NCBI RefSeq assembly: GCF_003751845.1
Contig: NZ_RJKQ01000005.1
Span: 124,001 to 188,000 of the forward strand
From: Enterobacter sp. BIGb0383
Lineage (GTDB): Bacteria; Pseudomonadota; Gammaproteobacteria; Enterobacterales; Enterobacteriaceae
DNA length: 64,000 bases
Reading direction: 5' to 3'
Below are positions 7,982-17,600 of this stretch, piece by piece. Position 1 is the stretch's first letter. Each line of letters opens with the position of its first letter. Below the pieces are notes generated by a model. That model was not told where the DNA came from and did not search any database. It saw nothing but the letters and a program-made list of their open reading frames with translations. Position numbers and translations under genes: made by a program.

Positions 7982-10900
7982 ATGCCAAATTTCTTTATCG
8001 ATCGCCCCATATTCGCATGGGTGATCGCCATCATCGTCATGCTGGCGGGGGGGCTTGCGATACTGAAGCTGCCGGTCGCGCAATATCCAACGATTGCGCC
8101 ACCTGCGATTACAGTATCCGCGAACTATCCCGGCGCTGACGCAAAAACGGTGCAGGACACCGTAACCCAGGTTATCGAACAGAATATGAACGGTATCGAT
8201 GGCCTGTTGTACATGTCCTCCGCCAGTGATTCTACGGGCTCCGTACAGATTACGCTGACCTTTGATTCCGATACCAATGCCGATATCGCTCAGGTTCAGG
8301 TGCAGAACAAACTGCAGCTGGCAATGCCGTTGCTTCCTCAGGAAGTACAGCAGCAGGGCGTGAGCGTCGAGAAATCGTCAAGTAGCTTCCTGATGGTTGT
8401 TGGCGTCATCAGCGCCGACGGCTCCATGGACCAGAACGACATTTCCGACTACGTCGCAGCGAACATGAAGGATCCTATCAGCCGAACTTCCGGCGTAGGT
8501 GACGTGCAGCTGTTCGGTTCCCAGTACGCAATGCGTATCTGGATGGACCCGACGAAGCTGAACAACTTCGCACTGACGCCGGTCGACGTGATTGCCGCGA
8601 TTAAAGCGCAGAACGCCCAGATCGCCGCAGGCCAGCTTGGCGGTACGCCGCCGGTTGCAGGCCAGCAGCTGAACGCCTCGATCATCGCGCAAACCCGTCT
8701 GACCTCCACGGAAGAGTTCGGCAAAATTCTGCTGAAGGTTAACCAGGACGGTTCGCAGGTTCGCCTGAGCGACGTCGCGCGTATTGAGCTGGGTGGTGAA
8801 AACTACGACATCATTGCCCGCTTTAATAACAAACCGGCTTCCGGTCTGGGGATCAAACTGGCAACAGGGGCGAACGCGCTGGATACCGCTAACGCGGTCC
8901 GTGCCGAGCTCGATCGCATGAAGGCCAGCTTCCCGGCCGGTCTGGAAATCGTTTATCCGTACGACACCACACCGTTCGTTAAGATCTCTATCTTCGAAGT
9001 GGTGAAAACGCTGACGGAAGCGATCATCCTGGTCTTTATCGTGATGTATCTGTTCCTGCAGAACTTCCGGGCCACGCTTATCCCGACCATTGCGGTGCCG
9101 GTGGTACTGCTCGGGACCTTCGCTATCCTCTCGGCGTTTGGCTACTCGATAAACACCCTGACGATGTTCGCGATGGTGCTGGCGATAGGCCTGCTGGTCG
9201 ATGACGCCATCGTGGTGGTGGAAAACGTCGAGCGCGTGATGGTGGAAGAAGGGCTGCCGCCGAAAGAGGCAACCCGCAAGTCCATGGGGCAGATTCAGAG
9301 CGCGCTGGTCGGTATTGCCATGGTGCTCTCTGCGGTATTTATTCCGATGGCCTTCTTTGGTGGCTCGACCGGTGCGATTTACCGTCAGTTCTCCATTACC
9401 ATCGTTTCCGCGATGGTGCTGTCGGTGCTGGTGGCGTTGATCCTGACGCCGGCACTCTGTGCCACCATGCTGAAACCTGTTGCTAAGGGCGACCACGGCG
9501 AAGGGAAAAAAGGCTTCTTCGGCTGGTTTAACCGCATGTTTGAGACCAGCACCAACCACTACACCGACAGCGTAGGCCGTATTCTGCGCAGCACGGGTCG
9601 TTACCTGCTGCTCTACGTGGTCATCGTTGCCGGTATGGCCGTGCTGTTTGTGCGCCTGCCAAGCTCGTTCCTGCCGTCTGAGGATCAGGGCGTGTTCCTG
9701 ACCATGGTTCAGCTGCCTGCGGGCGCGACTCAGGAGCGGACGCAGAAGGTACTGGATGGCGTGACTGACTACTACCTGAAAAACGAAAAAGATAACGTGA
9801 ACTCCGTGTTCGCCGTTAACGGCTTCGGTTTTGCAGGTCGTGGCCAGAACACCGGTATTGCCTTCGTGTCGCTGAAAGACTGGGGTGACCGTCCGGGTGC
9901 TGAGAACAAGGTTGACGCCATTACCGGCCGGGCAATGGGCGCGTTCTCGCAGATTAAAGATGCGATGGTGTTCGCCTTTAACCTGCCGGCAATCGTTGAG
10001 CTGGGTACCGCAACCGGCTTTGACTTCCAGCTGATCGATGAGGCTAACCTGGGTCACGAGAAACTGACGCAGGCCCGTAACCAGCTGCTTGGCGAAGCCG
10101 CCCAGCATCCTGATTTGCTGGCGGGTGTCCGTCCTAACGGTCTGGAAGATACACCGCAGTTCAAGATCGATATCGATCAGGAAAAAGCGCAGGCGCTGGG
10201 CGTCTCCCTTAGCGACATCAATACCACGCTGGCGACCGCCTGGGGCGGCAGCTACGTGAATGACTTTATCGACCGCGGTCGCGTGAAAAAAGTCTATCTG
10301 ATGTCCGAAGCGGAGTACCGCATGCTGCCGAAAGACATTTCCAACTGGTACGTACGCGGTAGCTCAGGGCAGATGGTGCCGCTGAACGCCTTCGCCACCA
10401 CCCGCTGGGAGTACGGTTCACCGCGTCTGGAACGCTATAACGGTCAGCCGTCGATGCAGATCCAGGGTGAGGCCGTCCCGGGCAAGAGTACCGGTGAAGC
10501 GATGGCGATGATGGAAAGCCTGGCGGGTAAACTGCCTGCGGGTATTGGCTATGACTGGACGGGCATGTCCTATCAGGAACGTCTGTCCGGGAACCAGTCC
10601 ACCGCCCTGTACGCCATCTCGCTGATCGTGGTCTTCCTGTGTCTGGCCGCGCTGTATGAGAGCTGGTCGATTCCGTTCTCGGTTATGCTGGTGGTCCCGC
10701 TTGGGGTTATCGGCGCGCTGATGGCGGCCACCTTCCGCGAAATGTCTAACGACGTTTACTTCAAGGTGGGCCTGCTGACAACCATTGGCCTGTCGGCGAA
10801 GAACGCGATATTGATCGTCGAATTCGCCAAAGATCTGATGGATAAAGAAGGTAAAGGCCTGATTGAGGCAACGCTCGATGCTGTCCGTATGCGTCTGCGT

Positions 10901-11131
10901 CCTATTCTGATGACCTCACTGGCATTTATGCTCGGCGTTATGCCGCTGGTGATCAGCTCCGGTGCAGGTTCCGGCGCACAGAATGCGGTAGGTACCGGCG
11001 TTCTGGGTGGGATGGTCACGGCAACCGTGCTGGCTATCTTCTTCGTACCGGTGTTCTTTGTGGTGGTACGCCGCCGCTTTAGCCGCAAAAGCGAAGATAT
11101 TGAGCACAGCCATAAGGTTGAGCATCATTAA
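7982..11131 (+). CDS. acrB: RND multidrug efflux pump AcrB
   Basis: Proton-driven trimeric pump of the inner membrane that exports antibiotics, bile salts and dyes through AcrA and TolC. At 1049 residues it has exactly the E. coli length. The proton-relay pair Asp407-Asp408 is present (codon 407 at 9200-9202, motif [13 protein letters not shown]), and the second relay Lys lies in the segment [15 protein letters not shown]. Two membrane domains flank large periplasmic loops in the usual RND duplication. It ends with a rho-independent terminator at 11148-11173. Confidence 0.99.
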   Translation: MPNFFIDRPIFAWVIAIIVMLAGGLAILKLPVAQYPTIAPPAITVSANYPGADAKTVQDTVTQVIEQNMNGIDGLLYMSSASDSTGSVQITLTFDSDTNADIAQVQVQNKLQLAMPLLPQEVQQQGVSVEKSSSSFLMVVGVISADGSMDQNDISDYVAANMKDPISRTSGVGDVQLFGSQYAMRIWMDPTKLNNFALTPVDVIAAIKAQNAQIAAGQLGGTPPVAGQQLNASIIAQTRLTSTEEFGKILLKVNQDGSQVRLSDVARIELGGENYDIIARFNNKPASGLGIKLATGANALDTANAVRAELDRMKASFPAGLEIVYPYDTTPFVKISIFEVVKTLTEAIILVFIVMYLFLQNFRATLIPTIAVPVVLLGTFAILSAFGYSINTLTMFAMVLAIGLLVDDAIVVVENVERVMVEEGLPPKEATRKSMGQIQSALVGIAMVLSAVFIPMAFFGGSTGAIYRQFSITIVSAMVLSVLVALILTPALCATMLKPVAKGDHGEGKKGFFGWFNRMFETSTNHYTDSVGRILRSTGRYLLLYVVIVAGMAVLFVRLPSSFLPSEDQGVFLTMVQLPAGATQERTQKVLDGVTDYYLKNEKDNVNSVFAVNGFGFAGRGQNTGIAFVSLKDWGDRPGAENKVDAITGRAMGAFSQIKDAMVFAFNLPAIVELGTATGFDFQLIDEANLGHEKLTQARNQLLGEAAQHPDLLAGVRPNGLEDTPQFKIDIDQEKAQALGVSLSDINTTLATAWGGSYVNDFIDRGRVKKVYLMSEAEYRMLPKDISNWYVRGSSGQMVPLNAFATTRWEYGSPRLERYNGQPSMQIQGEAVPGKSTGEAMAMMESLAGKLPAGIGYDWTGMSYQERLSGNQSTALYAISLIVVFLCLAALYESWSIPFSVMLVVPLGVIGALMAATFREMSNDVYFKVGLLTTIGLSAKNAILIVEFAKDLMDKEGKGLIEATLDAVRMRLRPILMTSLAFMLGVMPLVISSGAGSGAQNAVGTGVLGGMVTATVLAIFFVPVFFVVVRRRFSRKSEDIEHSHKVEHH

Positions 11132-11147
11132 TCCCCCTCTTCTTCTG

Positions 11148-11173
11148 AAGGCCGCGAAAGCGGCCTTTTTTTT
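11148..11173 (+). terminator. Rho-independent terminator of acrAB
   Basis: GGCCGC-gaaa-GCGGCC stem with a GNRA-type loop, followed by eight T residues. Confidence 0.9.
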
Positions 11174-11635
11174 GCCTTTCATCCGAAACCAGAAACGCCT
11201 TATTGTACGTTCTTTTATTTTATGAAGACGAAATAAGATATAATGATCCCCCCGGCAATATCCCTGCGCTAACCAGGCGAATCTTTATTCACAGAGTAAA
11301 CCGGTTTCATTAAGAATATTCCTGGAAGAAAAAGAAGGAATTGTGAATTAAGAATGCTTTTATCTCAAAGCAGAATGATAACTTGATGATTTGTAAGGCT
11401 GAGTATTTTCAGATACCACGCACGTCTCCCGCAGCAAACGCCCGTCCATCAAGGTTATCGGGATAATGCAAAAAAATGACTTAATTGTAATTTTTCGTAA
11501 TAGCGCGGTGAAATATTGCACGGAGTAGATTATAGTTATCAACAGTAGTGCACAGTTGCAGGTCAGTATTAACAGTAGTACCCATCCCAAAGCGGTTTTC
11601 AGCGAGTTTTAATGACGACGAGAAGGGGATGCGTT
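11174..11635. promoter_or_regulatory. AT-rich leader region before tomB
   Basis: About 460 bp without a confirmed gene. It is AT-rich compared with its neighbours and presumably contains the tomB-hha promoter. Two possible small ORFs are visible. One is a minus-strand 76-codon frame (11360-11590) with a hydrophobic N-terminus and no clear ribosome binding site. The other is a plus-strand 20-codon frame starting at 11467. Neither is strong enough to call a gene. Confidence 0.5.
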
Positions 11636-12010
11636 ATGGACGAATACTCACCAAAAAGGCATGATATCGCGCAGCTTAAATTTATCTGCGAAAGCCTGTA
11701 TCATGACGGCCTTGCGAATCTTGAAGAGAGCAACCACGGCTGGGTTAACGACCCAACTTCGGCAATGAACCTTCAGCTCAACGAACTGATTGAACACATA
11801 GCGACCTTCGCGCTGAATTATAAAATTAAGTACAACGAAGACAATAACCTTGTCGAACAAATCGACGAATACCTGGACGACACCTTTATGTTGTTCAGCA
11901 ACTATGGCATTAATACGCAGGATTTACAGAAGTGGCGGCAGTCCGGCAATCGGCTTTTCCGTCGTTTCTCAAGCGTGAGTCGGGAGAATCCCGCCAGCTT
12001 GTCCTGTTAA
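11636..12010 (+). CDS. tomB: Hha toxicity modulator TomB (YbaJ)
   Basis: TomB counteracts Hha toxicity and affects biofilm formation. The 124-residue product starts MDEYSPKRHDIAQLKF, and contains the highly conserved segment NELIEHIATFALNYKIKYNE. Length equals E. coli TomB. The ATG at 11636 follows an AAGGGG ribosome binding site at 11623-11628; an in-frame ATG eight codons upstream (11612) would extend beyond the family N-terminus. hha follows after 25 bp, so the pair forms one operon. Confidence 0.96.
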   Translation: MDEYSPKRHDIAQLKFICESLYHDGLANLEESNHGWVNDPTSAMNLQLNELIEHIATFALNYKIKYNEDNNLVEQIDEYLDDTFMLFSNYGINTQDLQKWRQSGNRLFRRFSSVSRENPASLSC

Positions 12011-12035
12011 AATGATTAAAAATTAAGGTAAACAT

Positions 12036-12254
12036 ATGTCTGCTACACCATTAACCAAAACCGATTATTTGATGCGTCTGAGACGTTGTCAGTCAATTGA
12101 TACCCTGGAACGCGTGATCGAAAAAAATAAATACGAACTTCCTGATAATGAACTGGCTGTATTTTATTCAGCTGCCGATCATCGTCTTGCAGAATTGACC
12201 ATGAATAAGCTTTACGACAAGATCCCTACCTCCGTATGGAAGTTTATTCGTTAA
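12036..12254 (+). CDS. hha: Hemolysin expression modulator Hha
   Basis: Small partner of H-NS that helps silence horizontally acquired DNA. The 72-residue product is nearly identical to E. coli Hha ([29 protein letters not shown]). A ribosome binding site AAGG lies before the ATG. It is the second gene of the tomB-hha operon. Confidence 0.98.
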   Translation: MSATPLTKTDYLMRLRRCQSIDTLERVIEKNKYELPDNELAVFYSAADHRLAELTMNKLYDKIPTSVWKFIR

Positions 12255-12434
12255 TATCTCACACCATCTGTCCAGGGTTTGTTACGGGTCCACGTAAGTG
12301 TTTTTGTTTAAGAAAATGTTTACTGAGCTTTCAAACTGTTATGCTTTTTAGTAACGTTTCTGTTACTTTTCGCCGGGTGTACCAGCACGTAAAATAGGCT
12401 GTTACCCGCCCGGGACTGAATGCAAAGGCACAAA

Positions 12435-12902
12435 ATGACAGAGATACAGCGACTTCTCAGCGAAACCATCGACGATATCAACCGCCTGGAAAAGCGGGAT
12501 AACCGACCGCGTTTTAGTATCAGTTTTATCCGTAATCATCCGGGTCTGTTTGTCGGTATGTATATCGCCTGGTTTGCCACGCTTGCCGTTATGCTGGTCT
12601 CACCTACCCTTGTGGATTCCGTCTGGCTGCTGGTGGTGCTGTTTGTGCTGCTCAACGCCTTCTTCTTCTTTGACGTCTATCCGCGCTATCGCTACGACGA
12701 TATTGACGTGCTGGATCTCCGCGTCTGTTATAACGGCGAGTGGTACAACACCCGCTTCGTGCCGCCGCATCTGATTGAGGCAATCCTGCACTCTCCTCGC
12801 GTAGAGTCATCGCAGAAATCCCAGCTGCAGCAGATGGTGGCCCGTAAGGGTGAACTCTCTTTTTACGATGTTTTTTCCCTGACCAAAACAGAAACCGCGT
12901 AA
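12435..12902 (+). CDS. ylaC: Inner membrane protein YlaC
   Basis: Membrane protein of unknown function, 155 residues (156 in E. coli). Two adjacent hydrophobic segments (about residues 38-60 and 63-82) are followed by a conserved soluble part with [21 protein letters not shown] chose the ATG at 12435, which gives the E. coli N-terminus [12 protein letters not shown]; an in-frame ATG at 12420 adds five residues. Its stop overlaps by one base the start of the next gene, so the two are probably translationally coupled, although the next gene is not found beside ylaC in E. coli K-12. Confidence 0.94.
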   Translation: MTEIQRLLSETIDDINRLEKRDNRPRFSISFIRNHPGLFVGMYIAWFATLAVMLVSPTLVDSVWLLVVLFVLLNAFFFFDVYPRYRYDDIDVLDLRVCYNGEWYNTRFVPPHLIEAILHSPRVESSQKSQLQQMVARKGELSFYDVFSLTKTETA

Positions 12903-13615
12903 TGACAACTCAGAATCAGTTCGGGCAACCGGTCGGTGACACTCTGGCCGACTGGCAACCGCGCAGTCGCCCGCAGCGCGTGACCTTAAGCGGTCGCTAC
13001 TGTCGGCTGGAGCCGCTGACCAAAGCGCACGCGCCTGCTCTTTTTGCCGCCCACAGTCAGGCCAAAGACGCCCGTCACTGGACATGGCTGCCGCGCGAGC
13101 AGGACAGCACTGCTGAAGGGTATGGACAGTGGGTTGCCAGCACTGAAGCACATAGCGATCCTCTCCATTTTGCGGTGATCGACATTAAGAGCGGGCAGGC
13201 GGTCGGATCGCTGGCCCTGATGAGGATTGAACCTTCAGATGGCGTAATGGAAGTCGGACACGTCCACTTTTCGCCGCTGCTCAGCCGCACGCCGATGGCG
13301 ACGGAGGCCCAGTGGCTGCTGATGCGCTACGCCTTTGAAACGCTCGGCTATCGCCGCTACGAATGGAAATGTGACAGCCTGAATGCGCCATCTCGTCGCG
13401 CTGCACTGCGGCTCGGCTTTCAGTTTGAAGGGTGTTTTCGTCAGGCAAGAGTGGTGAAAGGTCGCAATCGTGATACCGACTGGTTTTCGATTATTGATAG
13501 CGAGTGGCCCGCGGTCGATCGCGCCCTGCAGAACTGGCTGGCCATCGACAATTTCCATGCCGACGGCAGCCAGAAGCGAACGCTTGAGAGCTGGCGACAA
13601 ACGCCAGAGCCGTAA
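12902..13615 (+). CDS. GNAT-family N-acetyltransferase (RimJ/RimL-like)
   Basis: A 237-residue acetyltransferase of the RimJ/RimL-like GNAT branch. It has RYCRLEPLTKAHAPALFAAH near the N-terminus, the acetyl-CoA region VGHVHFSPLLSRTPMATEAQ around residues 116-135, and the conserved RRAALRLGFQFEG motif near residue 170. The substrate cannot be told from sequence; family members acetylate protein N-termini, amino acids or small molecules. The ATG overlaps the ylaC stop codon by one base. It is the first gene of the accessory block and ends directly against the convergent rpmJ2 stop. Confidence 0.85.
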   Translation: MTTQNQFGQPVGDTLADWQPRSRPQRVTLSGRYCRLEPLTKAHAPALFAAHSQAKDARHWTWLPREQDSTAEGYGQWVASTEAHSDPLHFAVIDIKSGQAVGSLALMRIEPSDGVMEVGHVHFSPLLSRTPMATEAQWLLMRYAFETLGYRRYEWKCDSLNAPSRRAALRLGFQFEGCFRQARVVKGRNRDTDWFSIIDSEWPAVDRALQNWLAIDNFHADGSQKRTLESWRQTPEP

Positions 13616-13756
13616 TTAACGACGCTTCTTACGTCCCTGCACCGCTTTAAAACGCGGGTTGCTTTTACAGATCACGTAAAGGCGACCCTTGCGTTTAACG
13701 ATCTGACAGTCCGGATGACGCTGCTTCGCGCTGCGTAATGAATTCAGTACCTGCAT
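13616..13756 (-). CDS. ykgO: 50S ribosomal protein L36, type B (zinc-independent)
   Basis: A 46-residue basic protein starting [20 protein letters not shown] and ending QGRKKRR, matching alternative L36 (YkgO). It lacks the zinc-ribbon Cys/His set of the normal L36. It is two bases downstream of rpmE2 on the same strand. The pair replaces zinc-containing ribosomal proteins when zinc is short. Its stop codon is immediately next to that of the convergent acetyltransferase. Confidence 0.95.
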   Translation of the reverse strand: MQVLNSLRSAKQRHPDCQIVKRKGRLYVICKSNPRFKAVQGRKKRR

Positions 13757-13758
13757 GA

Positions 13759-14019
13759 TTACTCCTTCTTACCGCCAAGAAAGCGGCCAAAGCGCTGCTG
13801 GAAACGGGCGGTGCTGCCCTCGTTCGAAAACGTCTTCTGCTTGCCGGTGTAGTAAGGGTGCGATGCGGAAGAAACATCCAGCGTTACATACGGATACGTC
13901 ACGCCTTCCAGTTCAATCTCGCGCTCCGTTTTGATCGTCGACCCAACCTTAAAGTACTCATCAACGCCGGTGTCGTGGAACACTACCGTACGGTAGTGCG
14001 GGTGGATATTAGCTTTCAT
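13759..14019 (-). CDS. ykgM: 50S ribosomal protein L31, type B (zinc-independent)
   Basis: An 86-residue protein, [20 protein letters not shown], of the C-minus L31 class: the Cys pairs of normal L31 are absent. Known homologs are repressed by Zur and expressed under zinc starvation, freeing zinc from ribosomes. A Zur-box palindrome lies 15 bp upstream (14034-14050). I chose the ATG at 14019 for family fit; the longer frame to 14169 reads through the promoter and Zur site. First gene of the rpmE2-rpmJ2 operon. Confidence 0.95.
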   Translation of the reverse strand: MKANIHPHYRTVVFHDTGVDEYFKVGSTIKTEREIELEGVTYPYVTLDVSSASHPYYTGKQKTFSNEGSTARFQQRFGRFLGGKKE

Positions 14020-14033
14020 GGCAACAACCTGTA

Positions 14034-14050
14034 TTGTTATAACATAACAA
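14034..14050. promoter_or_regulatory. Zur-box palindrome before rpmE2-rpmJ2
   Basis: TTGTTAT-aac-ATAACAA, a perfect inverted repeat matching the core TGTTAT...ATAACA of gamma-proteobacterial Zur sites. It lies immediately upstream of the L31B start, where Zur controls the E. coli orthologue. Confidence 0.82.
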
Positions 14051-14210
14051 AAGTCTACTCGTGCGCCATCGTAAATACAAGTCGTTCTCGTTATCCATTT
14101 TTCGCAAATGCTCATGACCCGCCGCGAACATAAATTAGACAAGAACGTTATTGGTCGGATGTATCGCAATCCGGCACTCTGTTTTTATCCCCCACAAAGA
14201 GGTCACCATC

Positions 14211-14339
14211 ATGATGCGCTGTTGTTGCTCCCGAACCCTGAATCTCAACCGATACCCTGACCCTTTTATTTGCGGAGATAGCGATGAGCGCGACCACCCT
14301 ACCTATTCTCGATCTCGCCCGGTTACACAACCCGGCTGA
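14211..14339 (+). CDS. Cys-rich small upstream ORF (possible leader peptide)
   Basis: A 42-codon frame starting MMRCCCSRTLNL. It has a good ribosome binding site (AGAGG at 14198-14202, eight bases before the ATG). Residues 4-6 are consecutive Cys codons (TGT TGT TGC). The frame overlaps the start of the oxygenase gene by 56 bases in another reading frame and stops at 14337-14339. Its position before a probable sulfur-uptake operon suggests a cysteine-sensing leader, but this is inference. No homolog is recognised. Confidence 0.45.
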   Translation: MMRCCCSRTLNLNRYPDPFICGDSDERDHPTYSRSRPVTQPG

Positions 14340-15312
14340 CAAGCAGGCCTTCCTGACGCAGCTGCGCCATGCGGCTCGCGATATCGGTTTTTTCTATCTC
14401 ACCAACCACGGTATTGACGATGCGCTCCAGCAGGCCGTGCAGCGTGAAGCCCGCCACTTCTTTGCCCTCGCTGCGGACCAGAAGCAGCAGGTGGCAATGA
14501 TCCACTCCCCGCACTTTCGCGGCTATAACCGTGCGGCCTCGGAGCTGACGCGCGGCCAACCGGACTGGCGGGAACAGTTTGATATCGGTGCCGAACGTCC
14601 GGCGCTGCCGCGGGAAAATAGCGCGCCTTCATGGCAGCGTCTGCAGGGTCCAAACCTGTGGCCGGATGCTCAGCCCACGCTCCGGCCTGCCCTGCTCGCC
14701 TGGCAGCAGGCGATGACCGAGATGGCGATTACGCTGCTGCGCGCCTTTGCCGAATCCCTGAATCTGCCGCCGGATTCGTTTGACACACTCTATGGCGATA
14801 AGCCGAACGAGCATATCAAGCTGATCCGCTACCCCGGTCGCGCACCAGACCAGAGCGCTCAGGGCGTGGGCGCCCATAAAGATTCCGGCTTTCTCAGCTT
14901 CCTGTTACAGGACCAGCAGAAAGGTCTGCAGGTAGAAGTGTCCCCGAACAACTGGATAGATGTCACCCCGCTGGCGGGCAGCTTTGTGGTCAATATTGGC
15001 GAACTGCTGGAGCTGGCAACCAATGGCTATCTGCGCGCCACCGTCCATCGGGTAGTCTCACCACCTGCGCAGCAGGAACGTCTCTCTATCGCCTTTTTCC
15101 TCGGCGCACAGCTGGATGCGGTGGTGCCAGTCTACGCCCTGCCGGACGCGCTGGCGCGGGAAGCCCTGGGCCCGGAAAGCGATCCGCAGAACCCGCTGCT
15201 GCGTGATGTGGGATGGAACTACCTGAAGGGCCGCCTGCGCTCCCATCCGGACGTGGCGGAAAAATATTATCGCGACGTCCTGCGCGAGCGCGTCGAACAG
15301 CTGATTGTCTGA
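14284..15312 (+). CDS. Isopenicillin N synthase-like 2-oxoglutarate/Fe(II) oxygenase
   Basis: A 342-residue non-heme iron oxygenase. The jelly-roll core shows the iron triad His198, Asp200 (GAHKDSGF) and His255 (ATVHRV), and the 2-oxoglutarate-binding Arg266-x-Ser268 (ERLSIAFF). The N-terminal domain typical of the family (DIGFFYLTNHGID) is present. GGAG at 14274-14277 serves the ATG at 14284. It is followed after 29 bp by an ABC importer of the MetQNI type, suggesting that it oxidises an imported compound, possibly a sulfur-containing one. The true substrate is unknown; it is not a TauD/SsuD-family protein. Confidence 0.88.
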   Translation: MSATTLPILDLARLHNPADKQAFLTQLRHAARDIGFFYLTNHGIDDALQQAVQREARHFFALAADQKQQVAMIHSPHFRGYNRAASELTRGQPDWREQFDIGAERPALPRENSAPSWQRLQGPNLWPDAQPTLRPALLAWQQAMTEMAITLLRAFAESLNLPPDSFDTLYGDKPNEHIKLIRYPGRAPDQSAQGVGAHKDSGFLSFLLQDQQKGLQVEVSPNNWIDVTPLAGSFVVNIGELLELATNGYLRATVHRVVSPPAQQERLSIAFFLGAQLDAVVPVYALPDALAREALGPESDPQNPLLRDVGWNYLKGRLRSHPDVAEKYYRDVLRERVEQLIV

Positions 15313-15341
15313 ACCCAAATAACGACTAAAGGAATCACATA

Positions 15342-16151
15342 ATGAAAAATGCCGCTTTCACTCTGGCAGGGGTTGCTCTGTCACTCTCACTGGCCCTGGG
15401 CAGCGCCCATGCTGAAGCTCTGCGTATTGCCGCCGATCCGGTGCCGCACGCTGAGATCCTTAATTTTGTTAAGAAAATCGATCCTAAACTGGATATTAAA
15501 ATCGTCGAGCTGACCAGCGGGGCCAATGCCAACGAGCTGCTGGCAAATGGTGACGTGGATGCTAACTATTTCCAGCACGTCCCCTATCTGAAGGATCAGG
15601 AAAAAGCGCTCGGTAAAACCTTCGCCGTGGCCGCCACCGTGCATATCGAACCGCTGGGTATTTACTCGCGCAAATACCAGGATCTGAAGGCTATTCCGGA
15701 AAATGCCACCGTGGCGGTGCCGAATAATGCCACCAACCTCAGCCGCGCCCTGTTCCTGCTGCAAAGCCAGGGATTGATTAAGCTGGACGCGAAATTTACC
15801 GATCCGGCCACCACTCAGGCCACGCCGAAGGATATCGCGGAAAATCCGAAGCACCTGAAAATCCTTGAGATCGAATCCCCGCAGATCCCCCGCTCGCTGG
15901 ACGATGTCGATCTGGCCGTTATCAACGGTAACTACGCTCTGGAAGCCGGGCTAACGCCATCCAAAGATGCGCTGGGGCTTGAGAGCGCCAGCCATAATCC
16001 CTACGCCAATATCCTGGTAACCAACCCAAATCTGGCTAACGATCCGCGCATCAAGGAGTTGGCAAAGGATCTGACCTCGCCGCAGGTGGCGGAGTTTATC
16101 CGTAAACAGTACAACGGTTCGGTCATTCCGGTGGCGGCACCTCAGTCATGA
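15342..16151 (+). CDS. MetQ/NlpA-family periplasmic substrate-binding protein
   Basis: Binding protein of a methionine-type ABC importer, 269 residues. It has a cleavable signal peptide ending AHAEA but no lipobox Cys, so it should be free in the periplasm, unlike lipoprotein MetQ. Family motifs are present: [21 protein letters not shown], and [13 protein letters not shown]. The stop overlaps the ATPase start as ATGA (16148-16151). The family transports methionine or related compounds; the ligand of this paralogue is not known. Paired with its own oxygenase, it is likely distinct from the housekeeping methionine transporter. Confidence 0.9.
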   Translation: MKNAAFTLAGVALSLSLALGSAHAEALRIAADPVPHAEILNFVKKIDPKLDIKIVELTSGANANELLANGDVDANYFQHVPYLKDQEKALGKTFAVAATVHIEPLGIYSRKYQDLKAIPENATVAVPNNATNLSRALFLLQSQGLIKLDAKFTDPATTQATPKDIAENPKHLKILEIESPQIPRSLDDVDLAVINGNYALEAGLTPSKDALGLESASHNPYANILVTNPNLANDPRIKELAKDLTSPQVAEFIRKQYNGSVIPVAAPQS

Positions 16152-16939
16152 TCGTGATTGAAGGGCTGAGTAAAACCTATGCCGGAACCGGCCAACCGGC
16201 GCTGCACAATGTCTCTTTCACCGTCCCGCGAGGTGCGGTCTACGGTATTCTCGGGCGCAGCGGCGCGGGCAAAAGCACCCTGATCCGCTGTCTGAATTTA
16301 CTGGAGCGTCCCAGCGCAGGCCGTATCCTGCTGGATGATGAAGACATTACCCTGCTTGATAAGGCCGGGCTGCAAGCGCACCGTCGCCGGACCAGCATGA
16401 TTTTTCAGCACTTCAATTTGCTTCATGCCCGCAACGTGGCCGATAACGTCGCGGTGCCGCTGGAAATCGCCGGCGTGCCGAAAGCCGAGCGCCAGGCACG
16501 GGTAGAAGAACTGCTGCATCTGGTGGGGCTGAGTGACAAGGCCCGCGCCTTTCCGTCCCAGCTTTCCGGCGGGCAGAAACAGCGGGTCGGGATCGCCAGA
16601 GCTCTGGCCTCCCGGCCTGATATCCTGCTGTGTGATGAAGCCACCAGCGCGCTGGACCCGGACACCACCGCTTCAGTACTGGCACTGCTGGCGGACATTA
16701 ACCGCCAGCTTGGCCTGACTATCGTGCTGATCACGCATCAGCTTGAGGTGGTCAAAACCCTGTGCGACCACGCGGCGCTTCTGGAAAGCGGCGAGCTGAT
16801 TGAGCACGGGAAAATCGCCGATCTGCTGACCACACCCTGGTCACGCCTGCGTAAAATGCTGCTGCCCAACCCGGAGGTTGAGCGCCAGTTTCTGCTGCGT
16901 CACGGTATCGAGGAGAGAGCGCTATGCGGGGTAGCATGA
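16148..16939 (+). CDS. MetN-like ABC transporter ATP-binding protein
   Basis: The 263-residue ATPase has Walker A GRSGAGKS, signature LSGGQKQR, Walker [13 protein letters not shown] and the switch His (LITHQ). Compared with E. coli MetN (343 residues) it ends soon after the nucleotide-binding domain and lacks the C-terminal domain that binds methionine and inhibits transport. It therefore should not show that feedback. Four bases overlap the binding-protein gene and 16 bases overlap the permease gene, so all three are translationally coupled. Confidence 0.92.
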   Translation: MIVIEGLSKTYAGTGQPALHNVSFTVPRGAVYGILGRSGAGKSTLIRCLNLLERPSAGRILLDDEDITLLDKAGLQAHRRRTSMIFQHFNLLHARNVADNVAVPLEIAGVPKAERQARVEELLHLVGLSDKARAFPSQLSGGQKQRVGIARALASRPDILLCDEATSALDPDTTASVLALLADINRQLGLTIVLITHQLEVVKTLCDHAALLESGELIEHGKIADLLTTPWSRLRKMLLPNPEVERQFLLRHGIEERALCGVA

Positions 16940-17595
16940 ACTGGGAAGATCTCTGGCCGCTGCTGCTGAACGGCACCCTGGAGACGCTGTATATGGTCAC
17001 ACTGGCGACGCTGTTTACCGTGCTGATTGGCCTGCCGGTCGGGGTGCTGCTGTTTGTCTCCCGCCGGGATGGAGTGATCCCGCTTCCACGGGTAAACGCC
17101 ACGCTGGGCGCGGTGGTTAATTTTGGCCGATCTTTGCCGTTTATCGTCCTGCTGATCGCCCTGATCCCCTTTACCCGGCTGCTGATCGGCACCACGCTGG
17201 GCAGCACCGCCGCGGTGGTCCCCATCACTATCGGGGCATTTCCGTTCTTTGCCCGCCTGACGGAAAGCGCGCTGGATGAAGTGGAATCGGGTCGTAGCGA
17301 GGCGATTCTGGCGATGGGCGGCAATGCGTGGCACGTCATCAGTAAAGCGCTGCTACCGGAAGCTCTGCCCGCGCTGCTGGCGGGAACCACGCTGACGATT
17401 GTGATGCTGATTGGCTTTTCATCGATGGCCGGGGTGATCGGCGGCGGTGGGCTGGGAGATCTGGCGATTCGCTACGGTTATCAGCGCTTTAATGATCAGG
17501 TGATGGTCGGCACCGTACTGATTCTGGTCGCCCTGGTACAGGGCGTCCAGATGTCGGGGGAACGGCTGGTGCGCAGTCTGGCGCACCGCCGGTAA
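16924..17595 (+). CDS. MetI-like ABC transporter permease
   Basis: Inner-membrane permease of the MetI family, 223 residues with about five membrane spans and the permease loop motif [27 protein letters not shown] (visible as EAILAMGG and [12 protein letters not shown]). The ATG at 16924 has a strong AGGAGAG site; an alternative ATG at 16936 overlaps the ATPase stop as ATGA and would give 219 residues, nearer the E. coli MetI length. Last gene of the oxygenase/ABC operon, ending six bases before the convergent PTS gene. Confidence 0.92.
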   Translation: MRGSMNWEDLWPLLLNGTLETLYMVTLATLFTVLIGLPVGVLLFVSRRDGVIPLPRVNATLGAVVNFGRSLPFIVLLIALIPFTRLLIGTTLGSTAAVVPITIGAFPFFARLTESALDEVESGRSEAILAMGGNAWHVISKALLPEALPALLAGTTLTIVMLIGFSSMAGVIGGGGLGDLAIRYGYQRFNDQVMVGTVLILVALVQGVQMSGERLVRSLAHRR

Positions 17596-17600
17596 ATCAC

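Noticed and set aside
8378-10108. 576-codon minus-strand frame
   Set aside because: Antisense to acrB with His/Arg/Gln-rich low-complexity protein; no homology.
16148-17595. Calling this transporter the housekeeping metNI
   Set aside because: The ATPase lacks the methionine-sensing C-terminal domain, the binding protein has no lipobox, and an oxygenase is in the operon, so the standard symbols would mislead.
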